From the NCBI GenBank assembly GCA_964058845.1, contig CAXKVR010000876.1:1-23215 (forward strand): 23,215 bases of DNA, given 5' to 3'. The notes under the pieces are model-generated. The model did no database searches and was not told where the DNA came from. It was given only the letters and a program-made list of their open reading frames with translations. The stretch comes from Carex sylvatica (taxonomy: Eukaryota > Streptophyta > Magnoliopsida > Poales > Cyperaceae). Shown here in pieces: positions 10,172 through 20,096 of this stretch. The position numbers were made by a program, and so were the translations under genes. Positions within the stretch are counted from its first letter, which is position 1; each line of letters begins with the position of its first letter.

Positions 10172-12290
10172 CCATGGAGTACAATGGCCGATGGGCCTAC
10201 CCTCCCTACTCCACCCTATGGCCTCTCCCGCGCCTCCTTCCTCCACCTCCTCCATCCCAGTTGTCCACCCCCTCCCTTCCCATCCAAGCCCCCATATCTA
10301 CCTTCTCACCTACCTCCGTCATTGAGACCTGCGCCACCATGGATCGGTCCGCTGATCTGACCGAGGATGCGGTCGTCAGTCAGTCACTGCGTCTCCATTG
10401 AGTCCAATTCGGAGTTTGATTTCAGATCGAGATTCTCTGGTTTGGTCGGACCAGGAGGACGAGTACAATTTTATGGACAAGAGAAGGCGCGGGTCCATCG
10501 TGACTCATCAGAGGTTAGTTTTACAAGTTGAAGTCTTGAACAAGTAACAGGGATATAGAAGTTGAATTTCTCTTCTTAATAAATGTAAACTAAGAAAAGG
10601 AACAAAAATGATAGAAAAAATGGAACTGCTTTGGCATACACTTGAACTGCCTATTACAATATTTTGGTTGTTTCGTGGGCAGTCGACCCAAGCCAAGTTT
10701 ATCAAAATTGGAGGTTTTTTTATGCTCTAAATAAACCATAAATCTCCTAGATGGTCATGCATTGAATTATTTTTCCATATTGCCTTTCAGTTCCTTATTT
10801 TTGGGATCTGTTTGATAAGCTTTCCAACATGAGCTGTTTCTGTTTAAGCCGGATATCTAGTTGCTATAGGTTGGTCACTGCCTTTATGGTTTTAAGCTAC
10901 CTTGGCCTTTAATTGATGTTATGTACAAAATCAGGACCTAAATTGGAATTTTAACTAATCTTCAATTGCGATGAATATATATGTAACAATTTCCTTCATT
11001 TTTCCCCTTTTATTTTACTATAGTAGCAGACATCTCCTCACGTTTCGTGACCCGACATATTCACCAGGTTTAGAAACATTGGCACAAAGAAGGTCAACAA
11101 AGAAAGGGGGATGCTACAACTGCAGCGAAGGGTCCCGCTTCACTGATAAAGAGTCCTTCCTAGCATGCGGTGCCAAAGTATTGTGCTGACTGCCTGATCT
11201 GCATGATGGGGTCGATGCCAGAGGGGCGGAAGTGTCTCACCTACATTGGTCACCCCGTCTTAAGAATCAAAGAGGGAGAAAATCAGGAAGAGCTCAAAGG
11301 TTATGAAAAAGCTGCTCAGCAGTAGAGAAGTGGAACAAGTGATGAGAGCTGAGGGAGTGTTGTGAGGCCCGAGGATGTGTTTGTTAAAGGCAAGAAACTG
11401 AGTTTGGATGAGTTGGCTCGCTTGCAAACCTGTCCTTGCCGACTGCCAAAGCTAAAGCTGGGCTACTATTGGTACGATCTCTATGCAATGTGTTGCAAAT
11501 TATTAAAAAATTTAGAAACTCTAATTTTCTGGCTTGATGTAAACTATTGTGCGATTCTTCGTTTTTACAATTTATACTTTATGCCATTTAACCTCATTTA
11601 AACTATGCAATCCAAAAATGGCCTTAACAATATAAAATACGTTTAATAAAGAGCAATGTCTAATTTACCCTCGCAGTGAGTAGTGAGTATCAAATCACTT
11701 GAAACTATAATCACCTTAATAACTGAACTTTTTGATGGAGGGCATCAGTCTGACCCTCTTCTGTTTCTCATGCTTTATTAGGTTTAGTCATGTTTATGTG
11801 GAGTAAACTAATTATTTCTTGCTCTCCATAAGATGCTGCTTGTCGGGTGTGATGGATCTGTCACCAGCACCATTTTCAAGCAGGTACAAACTTCACATGC
11901 TCTTTCAATAAATTAGTAATTTTGAATTTCCTAGGCAAATCACAAACTACCATCTGAATACGAAAATGACTTAACTACCTTGCAATATAGACCAGTTTTT
12001 ACGCCTTTTGGTCTCACTTTTGTCTTCCAGGCATTTTCTGGACATATATAAACTCATTAACATCACAATCTTTCAGGCCAAGATTTTGTACTGAAACCCC
12101 TCTTTCACAGAAGAAGAGTGTGAAGAAATGAAGACCATGATACAGACAAATGTGTACACATACCTTGCAATTTTACTTGAGTGAGAAATTTTCAAAGAAG
12201 AAATTATGTTTGGAAAAGCACAAACCAGCAAGCTTCCTTCTAGCAACATCGGTATAATAACATTTAGAGTTATGACCCCTGCCCCTTTTT
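10172..12290 (+). pseudogene. Extra-large G protein (XLG) pseudogene
   Basis: XLG hallmarks appear in order on one strand, in shifting frames. These are MEYNGRWAYPP (10174) and SPTSVIE, then WSDQEDEYNFMDKRRRGSIV (to 10513, followed by a GT donor). Next come TFRDP and a CYNC...RFT...C cysteine-rich motif (11037-11189), CADCLICMMGSMPEGRKC (from 11182), then LLSSREVEQVMRAE and RPEDVFVKGKKLSLDELARL...GYYWYD (11365-11479). Last are a Gα-like P-loop region, MLLVGCDGSVTSTIFKQ (11833-11883), and AKILY...FTEEECEEMKTMIQ (12077 onward). There are at least four frame switches, plus stops including 11363, 12092 and 12182. The P-loop Gly after GS is Val. Introns are kept at XLG-like places, so this is a duplicated rather than a retroposed pseudogene. 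The rest of the Gα domain is missing. Intact XLGs are plant-specific signalling proteins that pair with Gβγ. Confidence 0.88.
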
Positions 12291-12299
12291 TCCACAACT

Positions 12300-13067
12300 A
12301 TTTCAGTTAAGAGTGTTAAAATTTCAGCCTTTGTCCTCCCTCCAGCACCTAAAATTTCTAATTGTTTTTAGGCAAAACCGATGATTTTAAAAAATTTACT
12401 TCTTTATCCTGGGTTTATTATGTTTTAAAGAGTTTTATGTGATGTTTGACAATTTGGATTCTAGCTCTAAGCTGCTCCTCTTTGTTAAGACTTAAAAAGG
12501 ATATAAATGTTTAAATTTTATTTACAAAAATAAGTTCTCAAGCAATATACTTGAGGGGAAACAAAAAATTTCAGAAGAAACTTACCCTGTGATCGGAACG
12601 CCAATTCTCCAACTAAAACGCGAAATAGAATTGACGTCGCTTCTAATTTTCTGATCGGAAGACATTCAGCGCCAGGAAACGGCTTCACTCCTCACAATTT
12701 GGAGGGAAATTTTTGCCTCAAAATTTTCTCGTGAAAAATGATGAGATTCGACGGGAATTAATTCTGTCAAAACCGGCGCTCATTCTTTTTCCAGCGATGC
12801 CCTTTACCTTTCGATTCTTACCGTCTGAGTGTTCTTCTTCGACCAGTTTCCAATAACAACAGAGGAGGAAAAGGGGCAGCCCTACGCTTTGGCCAGTGCG
12901 ATTCAAGCGCATAGCTGTGCACTTCTAGTTCGGTTCTGCTTCCCGTCAACTCTGAGCTTCTTCTAGAGGTAATTAATCTCACTAATTACCAATATGAGGT
13001 TTATCCTCCTTAGCTAATTCGTTTGTGTGAAGTATCTGCAGTCAAGCATGTGGTTGATGTAACCCAG
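12300..13067. other. Intergenic stretch between XLG pseudogene and F-box array
   Basis: The first part resembles intron-like AT-rich DNA, possibly the rest of the XLG locus. From about 12590 to 12965 the base composition rises and the sequence looks like a leader or exon, ending in CTTCTAGAGGTAATT, which could be a splice donor. A 64-codon frame on the minus strand (12718-12912) resembles nothing I recognise. No gene is called. Confidence 0.4.
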
Positions 13068-13241
13068 AACTAGGTTATTAAAAATTAAAAATGTAAAGAA
13101 CCAAAACGATGAACCTCCACAAAGAGAGCTCAAGAAAGATCAAGAAGAGAGCTCTAGCAAGCAAGAGACCTCCACCAAGAAAAGATCTCAGTCATGGCCT
13201 CCTGGGAGCAAATTGCATTTCATTAGTTTGAACAAATCATA

Positions 13242-14342
13242 ATGAGCCTCGACATCTTTAGTAGAGAAAACTGCGCGGCAGTAAATAAAGAATGGAAACA
13301 AGTTATATCCGTTTTGAAAACCGTAAATGCACGCATGCCATACACTCCCGACTATGTACCCCTTTCACTATTTGGAGCCATGGAGCTAACCTCACTCAAT
13401 AATCAGTTTGGAGTATACAATGTCTACGGCGAGTGTAGTTACCATGGACAAGTACCAGGCCTCAAGGGCCAAAACAGATGGTTCGGTGCCGGTGAGGGCT
13501 GGCTATTATCATCAAAGTTAGTGAGTTCTGGAGGTGACGGGTATGCACTGGTAAACCCCATCACGAATGAGCATTTTCTCCTTACGAGGCAATATACCAT
13601 ACCTGGAGAACTCCCACAGAAATGCTACTTCACGAAAGTAGTGCTCTGTCGATCGCCAGAACACGAGGATGGGTTCTTGCTGGTTGGGCTGCCATTACTT
13701 CAAGAAAGAAAGGTCGGTTACCTGAAAAGGGCCGATACCGCCTGGAGCCTGTTAGAGGAATTAAGAACTGATACCATAGACAACGTTGAGGATGCAATCT
13801 TCCATGAGGGTAAATTGTACCTGTTGACATCCAAAGGAAACATGTACTGTTTGACCCTCTATCATGACTCAACATTTGGAGAACTATTTCACCTTATTTC
13901 AGCCAATATGCCAAGGTCCAATCAACACTGGAACGAAAAGTTCTTAGCTGTTATTGAGGGCCAGTTGCTATCAATTACTCGTCTCAACAAGATGAGCGGG
14001 TACAATAATGAGCCACACCTTATCTCCATCCATGCATGTTCTACAGATGGGCCCTTTCAATGGAAAGAGGTTTCAAAAATAGGAAATTTTGCAGTTTTCT
14101 TATCTATAAGCAGCAATGCAGTAGTGGTACCGGTAAGACATGAATCTTGCGTGCAGGCAAATTCTTTATATTTCGCAGAGCCAACTCCATTCCGAAAAAA
14201 CTCTCATAGAAACCCATCCAACATGGGAGTGTATGATATCAAAAGTAAACTGTACCGGCAAGTACCATACAATCCAAGTCAACTCCATTCCGAAAAAACT
14301 CTCATAGAAACCCATCCAACATGGGAGTGCATAATAATCTAG
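13242..14342 (+). CDS. F-box/DUF295-like protein, unit C1 (5'-damaged, possibly a pseudogene)
   Basis: A single 366-aa frame starting MSLDIFSRENCAAVNKEWKQ. The Met homologous to unit C2's start is 13194 (MASWEQIAF), but TAG at 13224-13226 cuts it off, so only the distal part of the F-box remains. The DUF295-type body includes YALVNPITNEHFLL, EDGFLLVGLPLLQERKVGYL, FHEGKLYLLTSKGNMYCLTL and NSLYFAEPTPF. The last ~18 residues come from a 50-bp repeat read in a second frame, replacing the probable original C-terminus. The TATA-containing segment upstream of C2-C5 is missing here (about 206 bp). An intact relative would bind SKP1 through the F-box and recruit substrates to an SCF ligase. With half an F-box and no obvious promoter, function is doubtful. 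Confidence 0.7.
   Translation: MSLDIFSRENCAAVNKEWKQVISVLKTVNARMPYTPDYVPLSLFGAMELTSLNNQFGVYNVYGECSYHGQVPGLKGQNRWFGAGEGWLLSSKLVSSGGDGYALVNPITNEHFLLTRQYTIPGELPQKCYFTKVVLCRSPEHEDGFLLVGLPLLQERKVGYLKRADTAWSLLEELRTDTIDNVEDAIFHEGKLYLLTSKGNMYCLTLYHDSTFGELFHLISANMPRSNQHWNEKFLAVIEGQLLSITRLNKMSGYNNEPHLISIHACSTDGPFQWKEVSKIGNFAVFLSISSNAVVVPVRHESCVQANSLYFAEPTPFRKNSHRNPSNMGVYDIKSKLYRQVPYNPSQLHSEKTLIETHPTWECIII
14182..14231 (+). repeat. 50-bp repeat, first copy in C1
   Basis: It starts CAACTCCATTCCG and ends CATGGGAGTG. It is identical to 14280-14329. Here it encodes PTPFRKNSHRNPSNMGV in the DUF295 frame. Units C2 and C3 also hold both copies, C4 holds one, and C5 one. Confidence 0.95.
14280..14329 (+). repeat. 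50-bp repeat, second copy in C1
   Basis: Same 50 bp, offset by 98 bp and therefore read in a different frame as QLHSEKTLIETHPTWE, which supplies a new C-terminus and stop for C1. Confidence 0.95.
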
Positions 14343-14542
14343 TTTTGTTGTAGAGAGCAATAGGTTTGTGCAGACAAATTGCATTTTCTAATAAATTAGT
14401 AGGTTCTAAAAGCTGTATTGCGATTTTAAAAGCATAACATATGAACACCATCATTTGAAAATTATATCAAAGATACGAGGCGATTGATCAAATATCAAAA
14501 CATATATTAATGTGTATATTAACATAAATATATGTATAGATG
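14339..14542. repeat. About 200-bp shared 3' block, copy 2 (end of C1)
   Basis: Near-identical to 9968-10171. It runs directly into the AGAACTAGG start of unit C2 and so defines the array junction. Confidence 0.9.
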
Positions 14543-14738
14543 GTAGAACTAGGTTATTAAAAATTGAAAATGTAAAGAGCCAAAACGATGAATGTGAACT
14601 ATATTAATACTTAGAATAATTTTCAGGAACAAAATAGTTGTGCAATTTGCTCGAATATAAATATTCAAAAAAAAAATAGTAGTAAAATATGTTTTGATCA
14701 AGCCGCTGTACAAACAAATAAAACTCAAAAAAACCACC

Positions 14739-14744
14739 TATAAA
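14739..14744 (+). promoter_or_regulatory. TATA box of unit C2
   Basis: TATAAA in the context CACCTATAAAACAGAG, 140 bp upstream of the ATG at 14879. The same box at the same distance or nearly so is kept in C3, C4 and C5. Confidence 0.6.
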
Positions 14745-14878
14745 ACAGAGAACAAAAAAACAAGTCTCATTTCACAATTCCCACCTCTCCCATCTGAACC
14801 TCCAGAAATAGAGCTCAAGAAAGCTCAAGAAGAGAGCTTCAGCAAGCAAGAGACCTCCACCAAGAAAAGATCTCAGTC

Positions 14879-16020
14879 ATGGCCTCCTGGGAGCAAATTG
14901 CATTTGATTTGTTTGAACAAATCATAATGAGCCTCGACATCTTTAGTAGAGAAAACTACGCGACAGTAAATAAAGAATGGAAACAGGTTATATCCGTTTT
15001 GAAAACCGTAAATACACGCATGCCATACACTCCCGACCATGTACCCCCTTCACTATTTCGAGCCATGGAGCTAACCTCACTCAATACTCAGTTTGGAGTA
15101 TACAATGTCTACGACGAGTGTAGGGACAAGTACCAGGCCTCAAGGGCCAAAACATATGGCTCGGTGCCGGTGAGGGCTGGCTATTATCATCTAAGTTAGT
15201 GAGTTCTGGAGGTGACGGGTATGCACTGGTAAACCCCATCACGAATGAGCATTTTCTCGTTACGAGGCAATATACCATACCTGGAAAACTCCCACAGAAA
15301 TGCTACTTCACGAAAGTAGTGCTCTGTCGATCGCCAGAACACGAGGATGGGTTCTTGCTGGTTGGGCTGCCATTACTTCAAGAAAGAAAGGTCGGTTACC
15401 TGAAAAGGACCGATACCGCCTGGAGCCTGTTAGAGAAATTCAGAATTGATACTACATACAAGGTTGAGGATGCAGTCTTCCATGAGGGTAAATTATACAT
15501 GTTGACATCCAAAGGAAACTTGTACTGTTTGACCCTCTGTCATGACTCAACATTTGGAGAACTATTTCACCTTATTTCAGCCAATATGCCAAGGTCCAAC
15601 CAACACTGGAACGAAAAGTTCTGAGCTGTTATTGAGGGCCAGTTGCTATCAATTACTCGTCTCAACAAGATAAGCGGGTACAATAATGAGCCACACCTTA
15701 TCTCCATCCATGCATGTTCTACAGATGGGCCCTTTCAATGGAAAGAGGTTTCAAAAATAGGAAATTTTGCAGTTTTCTTATCTATAAGCAGCAATGCAGT
15801 AGTGGTACCGGTAAGACATGAATCTTGCGTGCAGGCAAATTCTTTATATTTCGCAGAGCCAACTCCATTCCGAAAAAACTCTCATAGAAACCCATCCAAC
15901 ATGGGAGTGTATGATATCAAAAGTAAAATGTACCGGCAAGTACCATACAATCCAAGTCAACTCCATTCCGAAAAAACTCTCATAGAAACCCATCCAACAT
16001 GGGAGTGCATAATAACCTAG
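14879..16020 (+). pseudogene. F-box/DUF295 pseudogene, unit C2
   Basis: This is the only unit with an unbroken F-box start, MASWEQIAFDLFEQIIMSLD. Relative to C1, a 7-bp deletion near 15120 (C1 GTAGTTACCATGGAC, here GTAGGGAC) shifts the frame, giving a stop at 15197-15199. The DUF295 body then continues in the new frame from about 15199, is cut again by TGA at 15622-15624 (Leu in C1), and runs on to 16020. Both copies of the 50-bp repeat are present. It has a TATA box and leader upstream, so a truncated 106-aa F-box-only protein could in principle be made. That is speculation. Confidence 0.9.
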
Positions 16021-16220
16021 TTTTGTTGTAGAGAGCAATAGGTTTGTGCAGGCAAATTGCATTTTCTAATAAATTAGTAGGTTCTAAAAGCTGTATTGCG
16101 ATTTTAAAAGCATAACATATGAACACCATCATTTGAAAATTATATCAAAGATACGAGGCGATTGATCAAATATCAAAACATATATTAATGTGTATTTTAA
16201 CATAAATATATGTATAGATG
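16017..16220. repeat. About 200-bp shared 3' block, copy 3 (end of C2)
   Basis: Near-identical to 9968-10171 and 14339-14542. It is followed directly by unit C3. Confidence 0.9.
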
Positions 16221-16414
16221 GTAGAACTAGGTTATTAAAAATTGAAAATGTAAAGAGCCAAAACGATGAATGTTAACTATATTAATACTTAGAATAATTT
16301 TCAGGAACAAAATAGTTGTGCAATTTGCTCGAATATAAATATTCAAAAAAAATAGTAGTAAAATATGTTTTGATCAAGCCGCTGTACAAACAAATAAAAC
16401 TCAAAAAAACCACC

Positions 16415-16420
16415 TATAAA
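16415..16420 (+). promoter_or_regulatory. TATA box of unit C3
   Basis: TATAAA 140 bp upstream of the ATG at 16555, in the same context as in C2. Confidence 0.55.
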
Positions 16421-16554
16421 ACAGAGAACAAAAAAATAAGTCTCATTTCACAATTCCCACATCTCCCATCTGAACCTCCAGAAAGAGAGCTCAAGAAAGC
16501 TCAAGAAAAGAGCTCCAGCAAGCAAGAGACCTCCACCAAGAAAAGATCTCAGTC

Positions 16555-17696
16555 ATGGCCTCGTGGGAGAAAATTGCATTTGATTAGTTTGAACAAATCA
16601 TAATGAGCCTCGACATTTTTACTAGAGAAAACTGCGCGACAGTAAATAAAGAATGGAAACAGGTTATATCCGTTTTGAAAACCGTAAATGCACGCATGCC
16701 ATACACTCCCGACCATGTACCCCCTTCACTATTTCGAGCCATGGAGCTAACCTCACGCAATACTCAGTTTGGAGTATACAATGTCTACGACGAGTGTAGG
16801 GACAAGTACCAGGCCTCAAGGGCCAAAACATATGGCTCGGTGCCGGTGAGGGCTGGCTATTATCATCTAAGTTAGTGAGTTCTGGAGGTGACGGGTATGC
16901 ACTGGTAAACCCCATCACGAATGAGCATTTTCTCGTTACGAGGCAATATACCATACCTGGAAAACTCCCACAGAAATGCTACTTCACGAAAGTAGTGCTC
17001 TGTCGATCGCCAGAACACGAGGATGGGTTCTTGCTGGTTGGGCTGCCATTACTTCAAGAAAGAAAGGTCGGTTACCTGAAAAGGACCGATACCGCCTGGA
17101 GCCTGTTAGAGAAATTCAGAATTGATACTACATACAAGGTTGAGGATGCAGTCTTCCATGAGGGTAAATTATACATGTTGACATCCAAAGGAAACTTGTA
17201 CTGTTTGACCCTCTGTCATGACTCAACATTTGGAGAACTATTTCACCTTATTTCAGCCAATATGCCAAGGTCCAACCAACACTGGAACGAAAAGTTCTGA
17301 GCTGTTATTGAGGGCCAGTTGCTATCAATTACTCGTCTCAACAAGATGCGCGGGTACAATAATGAGCCACACCTTATCTCCATCCATGCATGTTCTACAG
17401 ATGGGCCCTTTCAATGGAAAGAGGTTTCAAAAATAGAAAATTTTGCAGTTTTCTTATCTATAAGCAGCAATGCAGTAGTGGTACCGGTAAGACATGAATC
17501 TTGCGTGCAGGCAAATTCTTTATATTTCGCAGAGCCAACTCCATTCCGAAAAAACTCTCATAGAAACCCATCCAACATGGGAGTGTATGATATCAAAAGT
17601 AAACTGTACCGGCAAGTACCATACAATCCAAGTCAACTCCATTCCGAAAAAACTCTCATAGAAACCCATCCAACATGGGAGTACATAATAACCTAG
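16555..17696 (+). pseudogene. F-box/DUF295 pseudogene, unit C3
   Basis: The ATG at 16555 is followed by TAG at 16585-16587 inside the F-box, as in C1, C4 and C5. The next Met (16603) opens MSLDIFTRENCATVNKEWKQ. The same 7-bp deletion as in C2 shifts the frame (stop at 16873-16875), and the same TGA (17298-17300) interrupts the body. The 5' part (TCGTGGGAGAAAATT, GACATTTTTACTAG) matches C4, the middle matches C2, and the 3' part (AAGATGCGCGGG, AAAATAGAAAATTT) again matches C4, so the unit is a mosaic. Confidence 0.92.
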
Positions 17697-17896
17697 TTTT
17701 GTTGTAGAGAGCAATAGGTTTGTGCAGGCAAATTGCATTTTCTAATAAATTAGTAGGTTCTAAAAGCTGTATTGCGATTTTAAAAGCATAACATATGATC
17801 ACCATCATTTGAAAATTATATCAAAGATACGAGGCGATTGATCAAATATCAAAACATATATTAATGTGTATTTTAACATAAATATATGTATAGATG
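17693..17896. repeat. About 200-bp shared 3' block, copy 4 (end of C3)
   Basis: Near-identical to the other copies. One visible private change reads ATATGATCACC instead of ATATGAACACC. Confidence 0.9.
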
Positions 17897-18090
17897 GTAG
17901 AACTAGGTTATTAAAAATTGAAAATGTAAAGAGCCAAAACGATGAATGTTAACTATATTAATACTTAGAATAATTTTCAGGAACAAAATAGTTGTGCAAT
18001 TTGCTCGAATATAAATATTCAAAAAAAATAGTAGTAAAATATGTTTTGATCAAGCCGCTGTACAAACAAATAAAACTCAAAAAAACCACC

Positions 18091-18096
18091 TATAAA
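18091..18096 (+). promoter_or_regulatory. TATA box of unit C4
   Basis: TATAAA 140 bp upstream of the ATG at 18231, in the same context as in C2 and C3. Confidence 0.55.
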
Positions 18097-18230
18097 ACAG
18101 AGAACAAAAAAATAAGTCTCATTTCACAATTCCCACATCTCCCATCTGAACCTCCAGAAAGAGAGCTCAAGAAAGCTCAAGAAGAGAGCTCCAGCAAGCA
18201 AGAGACCTCCACCAAGAAAAGATCTCAGTC

Positions 18231-19292
18231 ATGGCCTCGTGGGAGAAAATTGCATTTGATTAGTTTGAACAAATCATAATGAGCCTCGACATTTTTACTA
18301 GAGAAAACTGCGCGGCAATAAATAAAGAATGGAAACAAGTTATATCCGTTTTGAAAACCGTAAATGCACGCATGCCATACACTCCCGACCATGTATCCCC
18401 TTCACTATTTCGAGCCATGGAGCTAACCTCACTCAATACTCAGTTTGGACTATACAATGTCTACAGCGAGTGTAGTTACTATGGACAAGTACCAGGCCTC
18501 AAGGGCCGAAACAGATGGTTCGGTGTCGGTGAGGGCTGGCTATTATAATCTAAGTTAGTGAGTTCTGGAGGTGACGGGTATGCACTAGTAAACCCCATCA
18601 CGAATGAGCATTTTCTCCTTACGAGGCAATATACCATACCTGGAGAACTCCCACAGAAATGCTACTTCACGAAAGTAGTGCTCTGTCAATCGCCAGAACA
18701 CGAGGATGGGTTCTTGCTGGTTGGGCTGCCATTACTTCAAGAAAGAAAAGTCGGTTACCTGAAAAGGACCGATACCGCCTGGAGCCTGTTAGAGGAATTC
18801 AGAATTGATACCACAGACAAGGTTGAGGATGCAGTCTTCCATGAGGGTAAATTGTACTTGTTGACATCCAAAGAAAACTTGTACTGTTTGACCCTCTGTC
18901 ATGACTGAACATTTGGAGAACTATTTCACCTTATTTCAGCCAATATGCTAAGGTCCAACCAACACTGGAACGAAAAGTTCTGAGCTGTTATTGAGGGCCA
19001 GTTGCTATCAATTACTCGTCTCAACAAGATGCGCGGGTACAATAATGAGCCAGACCTTATCTCCCTCCATGCATGTTCTATAGATGGGCCCTTTCAATGG
19101 AAAGAGGTTTCAAAAATAGAAAATTTTGCAGTTTTCTTATCTATAAGCAGCAATGTAGTAGTGGTACCGGTGAGACATCAATCTTGCGTGCAGGCAAATT
19201 CTTTATATTTCGCAGAGCCAACTCTATTCCGAAAAAACTCTCATAGAAACCCATCCAACATGGGAGTGTATAATAACCTAGTTTTGTTGTAG
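18231..19292 (+). pseudogene. F-box/DUF295 pseudogene, unit C4
   Basis: It keeps one frame throughout, without the 7-bp deletion of C2/C3, but has four nonsense codons: TAG 18261, TAA 18546, TGA 18906 and TGA 18981. The body resembles C1 (VYSECSYYGQVPGLKG, ITNEHFLLTRQYTIPGELP, EDGFLLVGLPLL). It carries only one copy of the 50-bp repeat, so its end reads NPSNMGVYNNLVLL with a stop at 19292. The 98-bp step between the two repeat copies is absent, consistent with recombination between them. Confidence 0.92.
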
Positions 19293-19481
19293 AGAGCAAT
19301 AGGTTTGTGGAGGCAAATTGCATTTTCTAATAAATTAGTAGGTTCTAAAAGCTGTATTACGATTTTAAAAGCATAACATATGAACACCATCATTTGAAAA
19401 TTATATCAAAGATACGAGGCGATTGATCAAATATCAAAACATATATTAATGTGTATTTTAACATAAATATATGTATAGATG
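19278..19481. repeat. About 200-bp shared 3' block, copy 5 (end of C4)
   Basis: Last copy of the block, followed by unit C5. It reads TTTGTGGAGGCAAATTG, the form found in the copy at 9968, whereas C1-C3 have TTTGTGCAG. Confidence 0.9.
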
Positions 19482-19676
19482 GTAGAACTAGGTTATTAAA
19501 AATTGAAAATGTAAAGAGCCAAAACGATGAATGTGAACTATATTAATACTTAGAATAATTTTCAGGAACAAAATTGTTGTGCAATTTGCTCGAATATAAA
19601 TATTCAAAAAAAAATAGTAGTAAAATATGTTTTGATCAAGCCGCTGTACAAACAAATAAAACTCAAAAAAGTCACA

Positions 19677-19682
19677 TATAAA
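19677..19682 (+). promoter_or_regulatory. TATA box of unit C5
   Basis: TATAAA in the slightly changed context CACATATAAAACAG, 117 bp upstream of the ATG at 19794. The leader is shorter because one AAGAAAGCTCAAGAAGAGAGCTC copy is missing. Confidence 0.5.
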
Positions 19683-19793
19683 ACAGAGAACAAAAAAACA
19701 AGTCTCATTTCACAATTCCCACATCTCCCATCTGAACCTCCAGAAAGAGAGCTCCAGCAAGCAAGAGACCTGCACCAAGAAAAGATCTCAGTC

Positions 19794-20096
19794 ATGGCCT
19801 CCTGGGAGCAAATTGCATTTGATTAGTTTGAACAAATCATAATGAGCCTCGACATCTTTAATAGAGAAAACTGCGCAACAGTAAATAAAGAATGGAAACA
19901 AGTTATATCCGTTTTGAAAACCGTAAATGCACGCATGCCATACACTCCCGACCATGTCAACTCCATTCCGAAAAAACTCTCATAGAAACCCATCCAACAT
20001 GGAAGTGTATGATATAAAAAGTAAAATATACCGGAAGTACCATACAATCCAAGGCTCCATTTCCAAGTATGGCTGAGGTCATCGCAGGCTCAGTAA
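19794..20096 (+). pseudogene. F-box/DUF295 pseudogene, unit C5 (internal deletion)
   Basis: It starts like the other units (MASWEQIAFD, then TAG at 19824) and continues through ARMPYTPDHV, then jumps at about 19957 straight into the 50-bp repeat, losing roughly 0.82 kb of body. After the repeat it keeps sequence absent from the other units. Allowing for a one-base loss near 20035, it reads YRQVPYNPRLHFQVWLRSSQ and ends in TAA at 20094-20096. This is probably the original C-terminus of the family. Confidence 0.85.

Larger units (their letters stand above)
13068..20096 (+). repeat. Tandem array of five F-box/DUF295 units (C1-C5)
   Basis: Equivalent second-Met positions lie at 13242, 14927, 16603, 18279 and 19842, giving periods of 1685, 1676, 1676 and 1563 bp. 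A full unit holds an AGAACTAGG start, an AT-rich promoter with TATAAA, a leader rich in AAGAAAGCTCAAGAAGAGAG words, the F-box/DUF295 frame and the ~200-bp 3' block. C1 lacks the promoter part, C4 lacks one internal repeat, and C5 has a large internal deletion and no 3' block. All units share one orientation. High identity indicates recent amplification with ongoing exchange. Confidence 0.95.

Noticed and set aside
12718..12912. 64-aa minus-strand frame with a possible membrane segment
   Set aside because: No homology recognised, short, and on the opposite strand to all supported genes here. More likely leader or non-coding sequence.
13630..13875. Minus-strand frames repeated in each array unit
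   Set aside because: They are antisense shadows of the DUF295 coding sequence and recur only because the units are repeated.
16316..16603. 95-codon frame over the promoter and leader of units C3 and C4
   Set aside because: It covers the TATA box and leader and overlaps the F-box start out of frame. Its Lys-rich content reflects the A-rich leader, so it is unlikely to be a gene.
13068..20096. Array as a CRISPR-like or satellite structure
   Set aside because: Units of about 1.7 kb contain a recognisable F-box/DUF295 frame and promoter. This is a gene-derived tandem duplication, not short repeats with spacers or a centromeric satellite.
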